A stretch of 64,000 bases of DNA from Ramazzottius varieornatus. Lineage: Eukaryota; Tardigrada; Eutardigrada; Parachela; Ramazzottiidae. The stretch lies in NCBI GenBank assembly GCA_001949185.1, contig BDGG01000002.1:634349-698348 (forward strand), in the 5' to 3' direction. The notes under the pieces are model-generated. The model did not search any database, was not told where the DNA came from, and was given only the letters and a program-made list of their open reading frames with translations. Shown one piece after another: positions 35,189 to 47,974 of this stretch. The translations under genes and the position numbers were made by a program. Positions within the stretch are counted from its first letter, which is position 1. Every line of letters begins with the position of its first letter.

Positions 35189-35902
35189 GGGAGGAACTCG
35201 AGCCACCCACCGACGGATTCCAAACGCTGTGGTTGAATCGTCAGACAGAGAGCGCGGTCGTCGAAGATAGCAACGTTCCATGGTATCGTTCAGCACTTGG
35301 GCTCGACGCGATCCGAACCCACAAGAACACGCTGGTCTTGTGGCTGGCGGGACCAAGAGCCGCTGAGGTGGACGGTCTGTCGGACGAGCAAATCAAACAA
35401 GACGTGGTGGAGCTCCTGCGGAAGTTTGCAGTATCTTCGAGCATTCCGAAACCTGTTCGAGTTATGAGGTAAGAGAAACTTTTGCACAACGAAAGATATG
35501 CGACGTCGACGACCGAATTTACCCAGATCTTCTAGCCAAGTGACGCACTCTTTCAGCTAGCAGCAAGGAGAACGCGCGCCACTTGGGAAAGCAATCAAAC
35601 TCGACAAGTTCGCCTCTTAAGTGGCGCGCGTTCTGAGCCAATTACAATGGATTTCTGCGCGACTTGAGATAACGATCTGGGCAAACCCATCTGCCAACGT
35701 CTCAAGCAGCAGAACGGTGTTTCAATCACTGAAGGGCTCTTTAGGGAGAGGTGGTCGAGTAACCCGTATATCAGAGGAACTTACTCATACCACTCGATGG
35801 AGAGCACGATTTCCGGGTTATTGATTGAAGATCTGGCCGAACCCGTTTGGATCTTCGAAGACTCGAAAAGCGGTTCTGTTCCCGCGCTGCTGTTTGCGGG
35901 CG
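35189..35902 (+). repeat. Identical block shared by oxidase copies A and B (left copy)
   Basis: About 714 bases aligned by eye to 39867-40580 at a constant offset of 4678, with no mismatch or indel noticed. It covers the end of exon 4, the whole intron and most of exon 5. The sequence on each side differs markedly, indicating gene conversion or an assembly effect. Confidence 0.75.
35537..35668. repeat. Two hairpin repeat units in oxidase copy A intron
   Basis: Units at 35537-35586 (CAAGTGACGCACTCTTTCAG ... CGCGCCACTTGG) and 35619-35668 (AAGTGGCGCGCGTTCTGAGC ... TGCGCGACTTG), ~82 bases apart, with the linker GCAATCAAACTCGACAAGTT. They are identical to the units in copy B. Confidence 0.75.
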
Positions 35903-36449
35903 AGACGACTCATCCGATCGATTTCTTGACCATACACGGGGCTATTCAGTCGGGATGGAGAGAAGCCGTTGGTTTGAAAGAACTTGCAGTACACTGTGAA
36001 CAACATTCGGGGTGTTTGCATAGCCGGTGTCGTGCAAAAACTCCGGTTCAGCACTCGATGAAAAGAGCAACGTCAGCAGGCTAGTTTTTGGTAAATTTGC
36101 TTTCGCCGTTCTCTGCAATGGCTCTTTGTCGAGAGAGATCCGCCTGGCTCGCACTAAAACTAGTGAACCTTGAATGGGGCGCTGCCTAAAGTAGACGTAC
36201 CTGATGCAGAATTATTGGATGGAAAGAGAAGCTTCGGTGTGGTACCATATCGTTCATTTCCGGCTCCTGCATGTGTACGGTGGCCATGTAAGTAGTCGTA
36301 ACTCGTCGGTGAGTCCCAACTTCTACGACTCCACGTGGCGAACTCCCTGGATTTTGACTGTCAAGCCCTGTACGATATCGAGTTCAAATCGTGGTAATGA
36401 TAGAATGGAAATATCGCAACAGTACTTTCAGAAGTTTCGGAAAACGTTT

Positions 36450-37230
36450 TAGCATAAGCTGATTGCCAGTCAACCCAAGGGACGTTTTCACATGGGCATG
36501 TTCTAAAAGCTGAACTAGACGCTGGATGTGGACAATTCTGCTTAAAACTGCGTTATGTCGGCAACATGGAATCTCGGTGACATGGAAGGGAGAACCCTTG
36601 AGACATTGTTTTTGCAGGATATCATTGAAAGTCTTCAAAACGCGACGCATGTCTGAGGTTGCGAAAGTTGAAAATATCTGAGCGCTGAACAGAGGTTCTC
36701 AGCCGAGAACAGAAACGTGTTCTCAGCGTTAAGGCCAGTCACAAATTATTGTCGTGCGTTACCTGATAATGGACTGGTAAACTGTTAAATAGAAAACTTT
36801 TAGTCCTGTGAGAAATTTACGGAGGATATTTTAGGAGCAATCAAAAGCCAGAAAATTTCTTCAGTGCCGGCGATATTTTTTGAATTGACAATGGAAGAGT
36901 GTGAAGTGTGCCATTCATTTCGTCAGATCTTGGCTGAGAACCGTTGTTCAGCGCTCAGACATTCTGAACGTGTCCAAGCTTACAGATGCGCTGCGTGGAA
37001 GAATTTTAATCATATCCTGCAAAAGCGTCTGGTCTTACCGGTTCTTCATATCATAACAATGGGTTTGTCTTGCTTCGGTTGCCGATATTACGGAATTTTA
37101 AGCAGAATTGTCCAGTCCAGCTGTCCCGTACACTGTACAACCGGCGTTTGTCCGTTGTCCACATCCAACGTCCAGATCAGCTTTTACAACATGCCCTTCG
37201 CATGCAGTAGAAGTGGAAATCACTGGCGAA
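36450..37230. mobile_element. Fold-back (MITE-like) element with long arms
   Basis: The left arm ~36450-36715 and right arm ~36925-37230 are imperfect reverse complements. Matched landmarks include GGGCATGTTNTAAAAGCTGA, TGGATGTGGACAA, GACAATTCTGCTTAAAA, TTTTGCAGGATAT and CTGAGCGCTGAACA. The right arm carries an extra ~50 bases. The unmatched centre is ~210 bases. No coding capacity is evident. It lies between the two oxidase copies. Confidence 0.7.
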
Positions 37231-37319
37231 TCACAGGACTCACTCACTGGCCATATGGATCTGGCCGCTGGAGTCCAAGTCTGCATTTTCATCTTTTTAT
37301 CAACGTTGGGTCACGAAGG

Positions 37320-37560
37320 CCGAAATGGCTTCCGACTTCCATCCCCAACCATCTTCCCACTTTCCCACCTTCCGTCCATCCTTTCCTGCTCCCTCTACCT
37401 CATCCCAACCACTTTCTCAACCCACCCAATCCATCAACCCAACTCCCGGACTATCCCTTCGCTCCGTCCAGCTGCTCTGTTCGACAGTCACCGCTCCACC
37501 TCCTTCTCCCGACCAACTCTGGCTCAGCCGTACTCACCAGAAGCTCCCGAAGGACGTCCA
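37320..37560 (+). other. Pyrimidine-rich tract open in all three forward frames
   Basis: C/T-rich sequence (repeats of CCCA, TCCA, CTCC) without stops in any + frame, giving Pro/Ser/His-rich frames of 82-239 residues. The openness follows from the low A content, so it is not evidence for a gene. A coding exon with the donor GTAGGT near 37580 cannot be excluded. Confidence 0.4.
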
Positions 37561-37980
37561 AGACGCCGGATGATCCGAGGTAGGTCAGCCATCCGTCTGC
37601 CAGTGCTGTCTGACTGGTCCACTCACTGGCTGAATGCTTGGACGGTGGACACCAGTGCATTTTGCCTCCATCCTTTTTCGCTTCCGCATAACAATCGGCT
37701 GTACGTCTGTGGTATTCGTATGAGTCAGACCCAACCGGCGTTCTGCCGTTACAAAAGTTATTCCCGGTATCAATTTGTCCAATCTCTAGAATTCAAGTCA
37801 GCTAGATAAGAGCGATACGATATCGGCGAACAATGCAGGCGTACACCTGATCGATCCGCTTAGCGTGATAGGAAATACAACGTTATTTCCTTGGCAGTTG
37901 ACAATAAGTTCATTTTCTGCTCGAGCTGCTCGATTTCGTCGAAGGACGAAACTGCCCAAAACCGGTATTTTTCTGACTGA

Positions 37981-38528
37981 CGAGGGGATCATGCCTGTCG
38001 TCCTCACCTCTTGGTGGTCATACCATCCCGGCAAAACAGATAGAACAGAGTCTTTTCTTGGATCTGGACGGGGAAGCTAAGTGCTGCGACGATCCTGATT
38101 CCTGAATCAAGGACTCGTAAACGGAAGTCAATTGCCCGCTCCAGTAAGTTTGCAGCAGTGACGTGAAGCTATTTGATTGGTTGTGTAACAGAGTGTTGAC
38201 TGAAGACGTTAGAAGCAAGTCGCTCAGCTGATCAACAGGGCCACCGAACAGCGTGCCGAAACATGCTGAAGATGCGCGAAATCATACCGTCCAGTCACAA
38301 TCCGATGAAACTGCTGATCGGCTGAGTTGCAATCCTCGCAATCAAGCTGGAAATGAGAGAGCGTACGTCACTGCAGTACTTCAGGCCCGTTAATTCCGGG
38401 TCATGTGGTCTACTCCAGGATCGTCGCGGGATTTAGCTTACCGGCTCTGATCCAAGAAGAGGCTCTGTTCTATTTGTTTTGCCGGGATGGATTGACCAGC
38501 AAGAGGTGGGCACAGGCATAATCCCCTT
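37981..38528. mobile_element. MITE directly upstream of oxidase copy B
   Basis: The terminal inverted repeats are ~90 bases long: 37981-38071 (GAGGGGATCATGCCTG ... CATCCCGGCAAAACA ... AACAGAG ... TTCTTGGATC) and, inverted, 38441-38528, ~83% alike. Total ~548 bases with no open frame of note. The right end lies 20 bases before the start codon of oxidase copy B. Confidence 0.75.
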
Positions 38529-38533
38529 GCTAG

Positions 38534-40684
<2,151 letters not shown>

Positions 40685-41227
40685 AAGTACAGAGAAAATA
40701 AATTTCTGGTTGTGTGCAATTGATTCCGCATTGCAGCTTTTAAGCTGAAAACAGTGTTCATTTCCTGACAATTTGTCATTCGAACAATGGATATTGAGGT
40801 GTGATGACAGCGACTTGATCGTCTGTTCCAACAGAAGTCCGTTGTCTCATCGGGCAACGAACGAGATTTTCCGCGCTTAAGCAAAACGCTTTCGTAGACA
40901 GAGCAGTCAAAGCCATCTGAAATCAATCACGCCTTTTCGTCGCCTTATTTTTTCTGCATACCGTATCTGATGGAAAATCAATTCGATTAACATGCCCGCC
41001 AGTAAAAAATGGCCTGCAAACTCGGTCAGTAGCGCCAAAGAAACTCATTGTGCATTCTCAGCGGATGGTCGTAAATTTCAACCATGTTGCGAAAAACAAA
41101 ATCTCGAACGTAGACTCTGATATCGCCCTTAAAACGGATACGTTTGCTTTTTGTTCTCTCCCATTCAAGAAGTCAGATGTAAAGTTGCGAGAGAGGCGAT
41201 TGCTCTGTTTATGCGGTTGAATCCATC
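40685..41227. other. Spacer between oxidase B and the protease
   Basis: AAAATAAATTTC just after the oxidase stop (about 40695) contains AATAAA and may be its polyadenylation signal. Nothing else is supported. Confidence 0.4.
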
Positions 41228-43460
41228 ATGGCAGCAATATCTTTTATTATCGCAACGGCGTGCTGTTTCGCTGGCATCTGTGGACAGGAAGACATCGGTG
41301 AGAACCCTGATGAATACGGAGTTTCCGGTTCAATACTTGCGATATTTTCTGTCCGTAGAGTTTAGTCTTCGAGCTCAAGGACTGAGCGGGAATAACGCCG
41401 ACATCGGTCATGTTGCTGGACTGAAATTCATGCAGCAGCAGTCGACGGCGAGTATGAAGCAGCAATCCAGCTCTGTGAAGTCCATAAAAACACACAAAAT
41501 CGCGGAGGCCGTTACGGAAGTGAAACCATTGTCCAAGCTTAAGTTCGTCCCTTTTGTGAAGAATATTGCAGAACCTAAAGTGCAGCTGAGCGGCAACACT
41601 GGCCGCCTACCGCCTTTCAGTTTCTTCACGCCCAGCTCGCAGCGACGCAGTGACATCTGTGGAGTACCCCGCGCCGGCACCATCTTTGATTTCTACCGTA
41701 CTAAAGGGAGGAAGATCGAACTGGCACCCTTAGCCGGGAATGAATGTAGGTGTTCGCTTCACGATCAAAACCTGTTTGAAGTGCGGAAATAGTCTCGACG
41801 AGCTTGTTTTCCGAAGTGGCGCAATCTTTTAACAATGGACACTAAAAACGTGCACCACTTGGAGAAGTAAGTTCGATATGATTCGAGTTTCCAAGTGGCG
41901 CACGCTTCCAGCCATGAACACTATAAAAATGCGCCACTTGAGAGTCATCTTGTTGAGTTCTTTACCATTGCAGCGACCCGTGTTTCCGGAATTACGGCTG
42001 GAATCGCAATGGAGGAAACGAACAAACTCATCGATGCGTTCATGAAGAATATCAACGAAAGTAGCGTACCTCAACGCATTCTTCCTCGGCGCAAACGACA
42101 GACTTCGCCGGATATTCCAACACTAAACAAAACTCACCGTTTGTTAAACACGCCATTTCTAACCATTGTCGGAGGCTCGGATGCTGTACCCAACCAAATT
42201 TGCTGGCAGGTAAGCTTCGCCTCCTTCTTGAAGTTCCCTATCAAGAAATTTCGGAACTAAGATAAATTCGTCCATTTGTGCGACAGGCAAAACTCACCAT
42301 CGAGTTTCCGGGTATGGGTTCCGCGAGCTGTGGTGGAGTAATCATCGGTCGTCGTACCATCTTAACAGCCGCGCACTGCACGTTGAATCCCATGAACGGG
42401 TAGGTCATGGCCGTTCATTACCCGGAGCAAACTTTCGATTAATATCCGTATTGAAAGGGTCTGCTGGTTGCAGGAATGCAAAGGAACAGATCAAGCCTAA
42501 CCGTGTGTTTGTCCAAATTGGCGCAATGGTTAGGGACTTTGACCAGTTTAACCCGGGCTTGGACAGTACGGGCTGTGCAGAGAATATGGCGGTCTCTCGA
42601 GTGGTCACACATCCCAACTACGACCAGCAAACCGGGGATAACGATATTGGTATAATGGTCCTCAGCAGGAACATCGAATTCAGCAAGAGGAACTGTGCCT
42701 GTACCATCTGTCTTCGCGACCAGTCTCCCAGTGTCGGGGATGTATGTGTGGTCAGCGGCACCGGAGACGAAGGTGACGGAGGCACAGGTAACGAACCTAC
42801 TTTCCACAGAACGCCATCTCGGTTGCAGGAAAACGAAATCCAAAGCTTCTGAAAATATATCCCATCCATCAGTAAAATATCGTTAGACTAATTCACAAGG
42901 GGGAGTTTGGCAAATAAACTCGACAAGGTCGTTTTGCCAAGTGGAGCACGTCTCCAGCCGAAACCACTGAAAGCGTGCGCCAGTTGGAAAAAACAATCGT
43001 GCCAAGTCCCGATTCAATGTTGATCGAGTTAGACTGTCGATGACATTGCATAAACTGAATGGGTGGTGAGAAAGTCAACGATCGTTGGTTAGCGACATGT
43101 CCCTTTTCTACGGTGTTCTCTTTGTCTGTAGGCAACAGGTTTCCGGTGCCCTTGAAATTTGTGCGGGTCGCCGTTCTGCAACAGACTACCAGTGGACACT
43201 GCGCTTTCAGTCGAGCTCCCGATGGTCGCACCACCAACCTGGATAACTTCATCTGTGCTGGGGATGTTGTCGGAGAGGACTCGTGCCAAGGAGACTCTGG
43301 TGGACCGCTGTTTTGTCTGGACAAGAGTACGCAATCCTTCTACGCTGCCGGTGTCGTATCGTTCGGAGACGGATGTGCGGCAGGGATCGGTGGACAGTAC
43401 ACTAAGGTACAAAGATATTTAACGTGGATAAAAGAAAACGCTTTCCCCGATGTGCTGTGA
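41228..43460 (+). CDS. Secreted trypsin-like serine protease with long pro-region
   Basis: Six exons: 41228-41297, 41359-41745, 41974-42209, 42287-42399, 42474-42787, 43132-43460, totalling 482 residues. Residues 1-20 form a signal peptide ([16 protein letters not shown]). The pro-region (~195 residues) has no clear domain and ends in a furin-like RRKR at 191-194. The peptidase S1 domain begins IVGGSD at 217, with catalytic His261 (TAAHC), Asp326 (DNDIG) and Ser429 (SCQGDSGGP). Asp423, six residues before the Ser, predicts cleavage after Arg/Lys. The residue before IVGG is Thr (PFLT/IVGG), not Arg/Lys, so activation by another trypsin-like enzyme at this site is not expected. Secreted S1 proteases act in digestion, immunity or matrix turnover; which one is unknown. 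Two introns carry the hairpin repeat. Confidence 0.85.
41813..41940. repeat. Two hairpin repeat units in protease intron 2
   Basis: Units at 41813-41861 and 41892-41940, period 79: GAAGTGGCGCAATCTTTT ... CGTGCACCACTTGG, and CAAGTGGCGCACGCTTCCAG ... TGCGCCACTTG. The second is close to the family consensus. Confidence 0.8.
42938..42987. repeat. Hairpin repeat unit in protease intron 5
   Basis: CAAGTGGAGCACGTCTCCAG, CCGAAACCACTGAAA, GCGTGCGCCAGTTGG. It is preceded by AACTCGACAAGGTCGTTTT, the linker seen between tandem units elsewhere. Confidence 0.75.
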
Positions 43461-44152
43461 TCTGTTTCACTACGAGTATCAAGCTCTATTTTATTCGCTG
43501 GTGTCATTTTGCGCCAACAGTCTCCAAATTATTTTCCGCCGATTTTCTGAGATATTTCTGATGTCGGTGAGATACGTCATTACTGAATGGCAGCTCCTTA
43601 CTTTGCCTTTTAATATAAAAATAGTTTCACCTGCGTCATTTTCAATACTGTTGATTAACGATAAACTTGATGACTATGACAAAGGGTTTCAAGATAATTG
43701 TAACGTGACGTAAAAATGCGTACAGTTGGAATGCAGGCGGACAAGCTTTGGAGGGCGTTTTTTCCAGCGATGAACGTCAAATCATTTTGGCGTTAGTTTC
43801 ATTCAACTCGCCTAGTCTACGGCCGGAGCAGTAAAGGCTTATATTGCTGCAGCAAATAAGTCATACAGGGTAGGCTACTTGACTGTGAACGTTACGTGAT
43901 TTCGAGTTTGCAGTACAATGATCGATATAACGTACAGCGTGCTCGTGGGTTTCTTCGCCGTCGGTAGATTATTCTAACCTCGCCCATGCGGCGAATACAG
44001 ACAGTCAGATTGAGAACACCGCACGGCTAAAAATATCTCTTGCAGGCTGACGTCTGCGCACAAAGTATTCGATCTCTTGTTTTCTCGTCTTCATTAGTCG
44101 CGCAGGTTCAAGAATTTGCTCGATCGTAAACTTCTTTCTATAATTTTTTGAG
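43461..44152. other. Spacer between protease and LIM gene 1
   Basis: 3' UTR of the protease and promoter of the LIM gene are expected here. No other feature recognised. Confidence 0.4.
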
Positions 44153-46041
44153 ATGGCACCGAAAGCCAAGGTAGTCAAATGCGCCAGCTGCAGCTTGAAG
44201 ATCGACAAGAAAGAGGTAAGTCACAATATGTCCCTCTCCGAGCAGACTTTTCAAATTTTTTCGGAACTCGGCAAACAAACTCGACGAGAAATTGTTGAGT
44301 GACGCACATTGGCAGTGTTTTAGGCTGGATGTCTGCGCCACTTGGAAAGCGATTGTGGCGAGTTTGATTGCTATCCCGAGTGGTGCACTTTTTCAGTGGA
44401 ATTGACTTGAAGCGTGCGCCACTCGATCAAGTGGATCTCAATGAGATTTTGCCGAGCTGCGACTCGTGCTGTAGTTTTAATGACGAATCGTTTCCAGCCG
44501 ACGGTGGAAGCATTGGGGAAGAAATTTCACAAGGCCTGTTTCACTTGCACAAACTGCACCAAGACAATCGAGGGTGATTTCCATCCTGTCGGCGATAAGC
44601 CATTTTGCAATGACTGCTTCCTGCAAACCAAGGCTCCTCGATGCAACGAATGCCACGAACCCATCAGCGGAACCATCATGTCGACCAATGAAGGCCAAAA
44701 CTATCACAAAGCATGCTTTGATCGCCTGTCATTAGGCACATGTGCCGACTGCAAGACTACGATCGGCTTCACAGACGTAAGCCCTATCTTCACCGTCTGG
44801 CATCACCATGACGTCAAAAGAGTACGTTTCTAACTTAGGCTGTAATCGAAGCACTGGGGAACAGATATCACGAACGCTGCTTCCGCTGCTCGTCGTGTGG
44901 GGGACCAGTGCCGGCTCAGTTCCGGGCCGAGAATGGCCGCGCATTTTGCGATAAGTGCTATCAACAGTACAAGGAAGGACGGAGTGGCCCAGATGTCTGC
45001 GATGAATGCACTCAACCCATCGTCAAAGGAGGGAAGGTGGAGGTCCCCAGTTTGGGCAGGACCTTCCATGATGAGTGCTTCAACCAAGCCGCGTGGGACC
45101 AGTGTGCTACGTGCTCGTCAAAAGTTCTGCTGACTCAGGTTAAAGCTAACTTTCCTCAGTGTCGTTCCCACCGTTGTAAAAAAAGCCGGTGGCTGCTTTG
45201 AAATCAGGATTAATATTCAGTTGCCAACAAGATCGTTTTGTCAAGCAGCGCACCCCTCCAGCCAGTAACAATAGAAACGTGCGCCACCTCGAGCAAGCAA
45301 GTCTGTTCAGTTGTATGCTGAGCTCGCATTTTACGCTACTGTTCTAACATAAGGAAAGAAAATATTAATCTTTATCCCAAAACTGTAAATCAATCCTCGA
45401 TTGCGGATTTATTTAAATACCAACCTCTTGTAAAGGGAAGCCGACGACCTTTTGGAAGCTGAGCAAATTTTCCCGTTTTCCCTACGATTTTCCCATTTTT
45501 GTAGGACTTAGTGGGTTTCTCGGCAGATATTTCTTCTTTGATGGTTTCAGGGCCGGACGGGCTTTTCAAGTCTGTAATTGTGTGTGTTGTTCATTTTACA
45601 GCCTTCCGTCAAAGTGTCAAAGCTGAACCGGTTTTGGCACTTGGGCTGCTTGAACTGCGGCGACTGCAACACCAACATTCGCATCCAGCCATTCTACATG
45701 GCGGCTCAGAAGAGTTCACCCTGCTGCGAGGGATGCTATTTGGGTCATGTGGCCCCCAAGTGCACGGCCTGTGCCAAGGCCATCGCCGATGACCAAGTGC
45801 TCGCTCTGCAACAGTTCTGGCATCCCGAATGCTTTGTTTGCGCGGTAAATATTTGACGACATGCAATCTTCGTAGCGTAAACTCTTTGCCGCGTTAATGC
45901 CTTGATGAAGAGCGATTGTTTATTTATCTTCAGGTTTGCTCCGATGTCCTCTGTAAAATGAGCAATGAATTTTATAACGTCGAAGGAAAACCATACTGCC
46001 TCAAAGATGTCCAAGCAGCTCACATTGAGGTCGCCAACTGA
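44153..46041 (+). CDS. Multi-LIM-domain protein with interspersed half-LIM modules
   Basis: Five exons, all in phase 0: 44153-44215, 44498-44776, 44839-45138, 45602-45844, 45934-46041, totalling 330 residues. It is made only of zinc-binding LIM modules. LIM 1 is CASC ... FHKACFTCTNC ... FCNDC. A half module CNEC ... YHKAC lacks its second finger and is followed by a full LIM CADC ... YHERCFRCSSC ... FCDKC. A second half module CDEC ... FHDEC precedes CATC ... FWHLGCLNCGDC ... CCEGC, then CTAC ... FWHPECFVCAVC ... YCLKD. LIM-only proteins are protein-binding scaffolds at the actin cytoskeleton, muscle Z-bands/adhesions or in the nucleus. The full-half-full-half-full-full order is not one I recognise from FHL, PINCH or paxillin. 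It starts MAPKAKVVK without signal peptide. LIM gene 2 follows on the same strand. Introns carry hairpin repeats. Confidence 0.82.
44294..44425. repeat. Two hairpin repeat units in LIM gene 1 intron 1
   Basis: Units at about 44294-44345 (GAGTGACGCACATTGGCAG ... CTGCGCCACTTGG) and 44378-44425 (GAGTGGTGCACTTTTTCAG ... GCGTGCGCCACTCG), ~84 bases apart. Confidence 0.7.
45241..45291. repeat. Hairpin repeat unit in LIM gene 1 intron 3
   Basis: CAAGCAGCGCACCCCTCCAG, CCAGTAACAATAGAAA, CGTGCGCCACCTCG. Slightly decayed arms. Confidence 0.7.
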
Positions 46042-47055
46042 GAACAGAACTCAATTCTCAAAATTTGGAACAGACCCATAACCGGCTGTTTTCTTCGGAG
46101 ACCTCGTTTTGTTTAACCACTGTTTCATGTTATTCTAGCGCCTTCCTTTCGAGTGCATTTCGAAAACCGTATACTCTCCTGCTGCGCAAGTAATAGCCAG
46201 AGTCCTCGATACAACAGCTGCGGCTTTATTTTCTCCCCGTGATATTTCCGTTTCTCCTTCTTTTGTTCTGTTTGCGTTGTTCCCGCTCTGTGTTTTAATT
46301 TATAACCGTGTCCATGGCTGGAAATTTACGATGTAACAGTTCGCTATCGGTAAATGTGTTGCTGATCCTGTTTTTCCGGTGATGATTGGGTTTCCCATCA
46401 GCCAGTAATCTCAGGTCAGCGCTGCAGATACCTGCCGGTTAATATTCTTGAAGCGAAGTAGGAAAGCGACACGTGTTATTGTACACTTAGGAAATTCAGC
46501 GTAGTGTGGTACGACTGTAAGGAAATGCAGGTTTACGGCTTTCTGATCGATTGCGACGAGCAACCTTCCCTACCGAGGCCTAGACACCGGAAATCGCTCT
46601 CACGAACGCCAATGCAGCTTACAACTGTTCGCGGATTAAAGACTCTTGTAAAATCGAGGCGCTGAGGGAAAAAAAGCGTTTGTCTGCGAGAAAAAGTGAA
46701 TATTTTGCTTGATGGTGGTCTTGTTTAGTTATTGATTTGATGGGCCAAAACACACCTCCGTTATCTGCGTCAATGCCAACTTTTGCACAGTCTATTCTGG
46801 TCCGTTAACATTCTTCCGACCACTTTCCCGCTGACTCAACTTCTCCTGGGTAAATTTATCACTGCGAACATCAGCTGAACGGTGACAGCTGCTGTAGACC
46901 GATTTCCGCCATTGACTTGCAACAGTGTACTGTTAGAAAATACTGTTTGACTACAGTCTACAGAATAGCGTTATTGCAGTTTATCGCTGTACTTCGCCAG
47001 CTTCGATCAGCCGAGCTTCTCGTCATCCCTGCAATTCCTTCTACTGTCCAGTACA
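46042..47055. other. Spacer between the two LIM genes
   Basis: About 1 kb without a recognisable gene. It should hold the 3' UTR of LIM gene 1 and the promoter of LIM gene 2. Confidence 0.4.
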
Positions 47056-47974
47056 ATGGCCGAACCCGTCGGACCTTGCGCCGGATGCAGTGAGCCCATC
47101 TTCCGCGATCAGGTACGAGAAGAAAAGCTTGAGAAACGAAGTCGTTCTTTTTACAAACACATCAACTTTCCAAAACGAGGGAAATTGATTTGAATTCCAA
47201 ACCATTATTATTTGCGGCTGGCCAATTAGAGTTCTGTTTTGCCATCCACTCTTGCTTTTTTCTACTACACTTTTGCAAATTGGAAGCTGGGTAGGCACAT
47301 TGGACAAGGTCATCTTTCCAAGTGGCGCATGGGGAGGGTGTCATTGTCCAGAAGAGCGCGCCTCTTGCGGAAACGGTCTTGCCGGCCTTGTTTATAATTT
47401 GCGGTAAATCGATGAAGCCTTCAGGTGAGCCTTTGGCGATGGTGATTGATGGAACGTTGGTCCGGCAGGCATTGGTGTCATGTTTACTTTGCGGCTTTTA
47501 TAGGATCATTTAGCGGTGAGAGACCTGGGCCGACTGTACCACATCAACTGCCTGAACTGTACAAACTGCCGCGACAACCTGCGCGGACCGTTCAGTCTGT
47601 GGGAGTACCAGGATCCCCTCTGTGATCGATGTCTGGAAGAGCGTTCGCCACGTTGCGAGGAGTGCCACAACCCCGTGTCGGACATGAAAGTGCGCACCAA
47701 ATTTGGCTACTTTCACCCTGACTGCTTCGTTTGCACGGTACGGCAAATCATCAGTCTAACTTTCCAAAGATTGTGTCTGTTGCTGGAGAGTAAGTCGTAA
47801 GCTTGGGATTTTTTCCAGGCCTGTAAGTTCCCCTTCATCAATGATCAGGAAAAGACCTACTACAATGTTGATGGACGCCCATTTTGCCATCGAGACGCCA
47901 TGGAAGAGGTTAACCGCCCAGTGGCGCCATCTGGACACCAGTTTCAGGAGACCCATGTGCGAGAAGGCTTTTAA
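47056..47974 (+). CDS. Two-LIM-domain protein
   Basis: Three phase-0 exons: 47056-47112, 47504-47737, 47819-47974, totalling 148 residues. LIM 1 is CAGC ... YHINCLNCTNC ... LCDRC; LIM 2 is CEEC ... FHPDCFVCTAC ... FCHRD. Both have canonical spacing, without the half modules of the upstream gene. The first intron falls in the first zinc finger (after FRDQ), matching the position in LIM gene 1 (after DKKE), which supports a tandem duplication. It is probably a cytoskeletal or nuclear adaptor, partner unknown. The C-terminus after LIM 2 is short and polar. Confidence 0.82.
47318..47370. repeat. Decayed hairpin repeat unit in LIM gene 2 intron 1
   Basis: CAAGTGGCGCATGGGG ... AGCGCGCCTCTTG, recognisable by position and by both arm cores; the centre is altered. 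Confidence 0.5.

Larger units (their letters stand above)
34870..35998 (+). pseudogene. Polyamine oxidase copy A, 3' fragment
   Basis: Continues exon 4 (from about TCGGCGACCTTACG) through RHVIFTGSLGVLKA to VRVMR (35468), then the intron with two hairpin repeat units, then exon 5 (acceptor at 35744) with FAGETTHPIDF and GAIQSGWREAVGLKEL. Part of the exon 4 start is altered relative to copy B (HFEPSILLLPVTVRCGDG versus HFDETNSTLPLSVLCEDG). From 35189 to 35902 I see no difference from copy B, while the flanks are only ~80-85% alike. It lacks exon 2 and a continuous exon 4 because of the upstream insertion, so no enzyme can be made. Confidence 0.8.

Noticed and set aside
36864-37809. Long forward frames of 239 and 233 residues, Pro/Ser-rich
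   Set aside because: All three forward frames are open together in a C/T-rich tract, part of the frames lies in the arm of a fold-back element, and no domain or signal is present. Composition explains the openness.
44005-44341. Minus-strand frames upstream of LIM gene 1
   Set aside because: No motifs; they overlap the LIM promoter, first exon and hairpin repeat.
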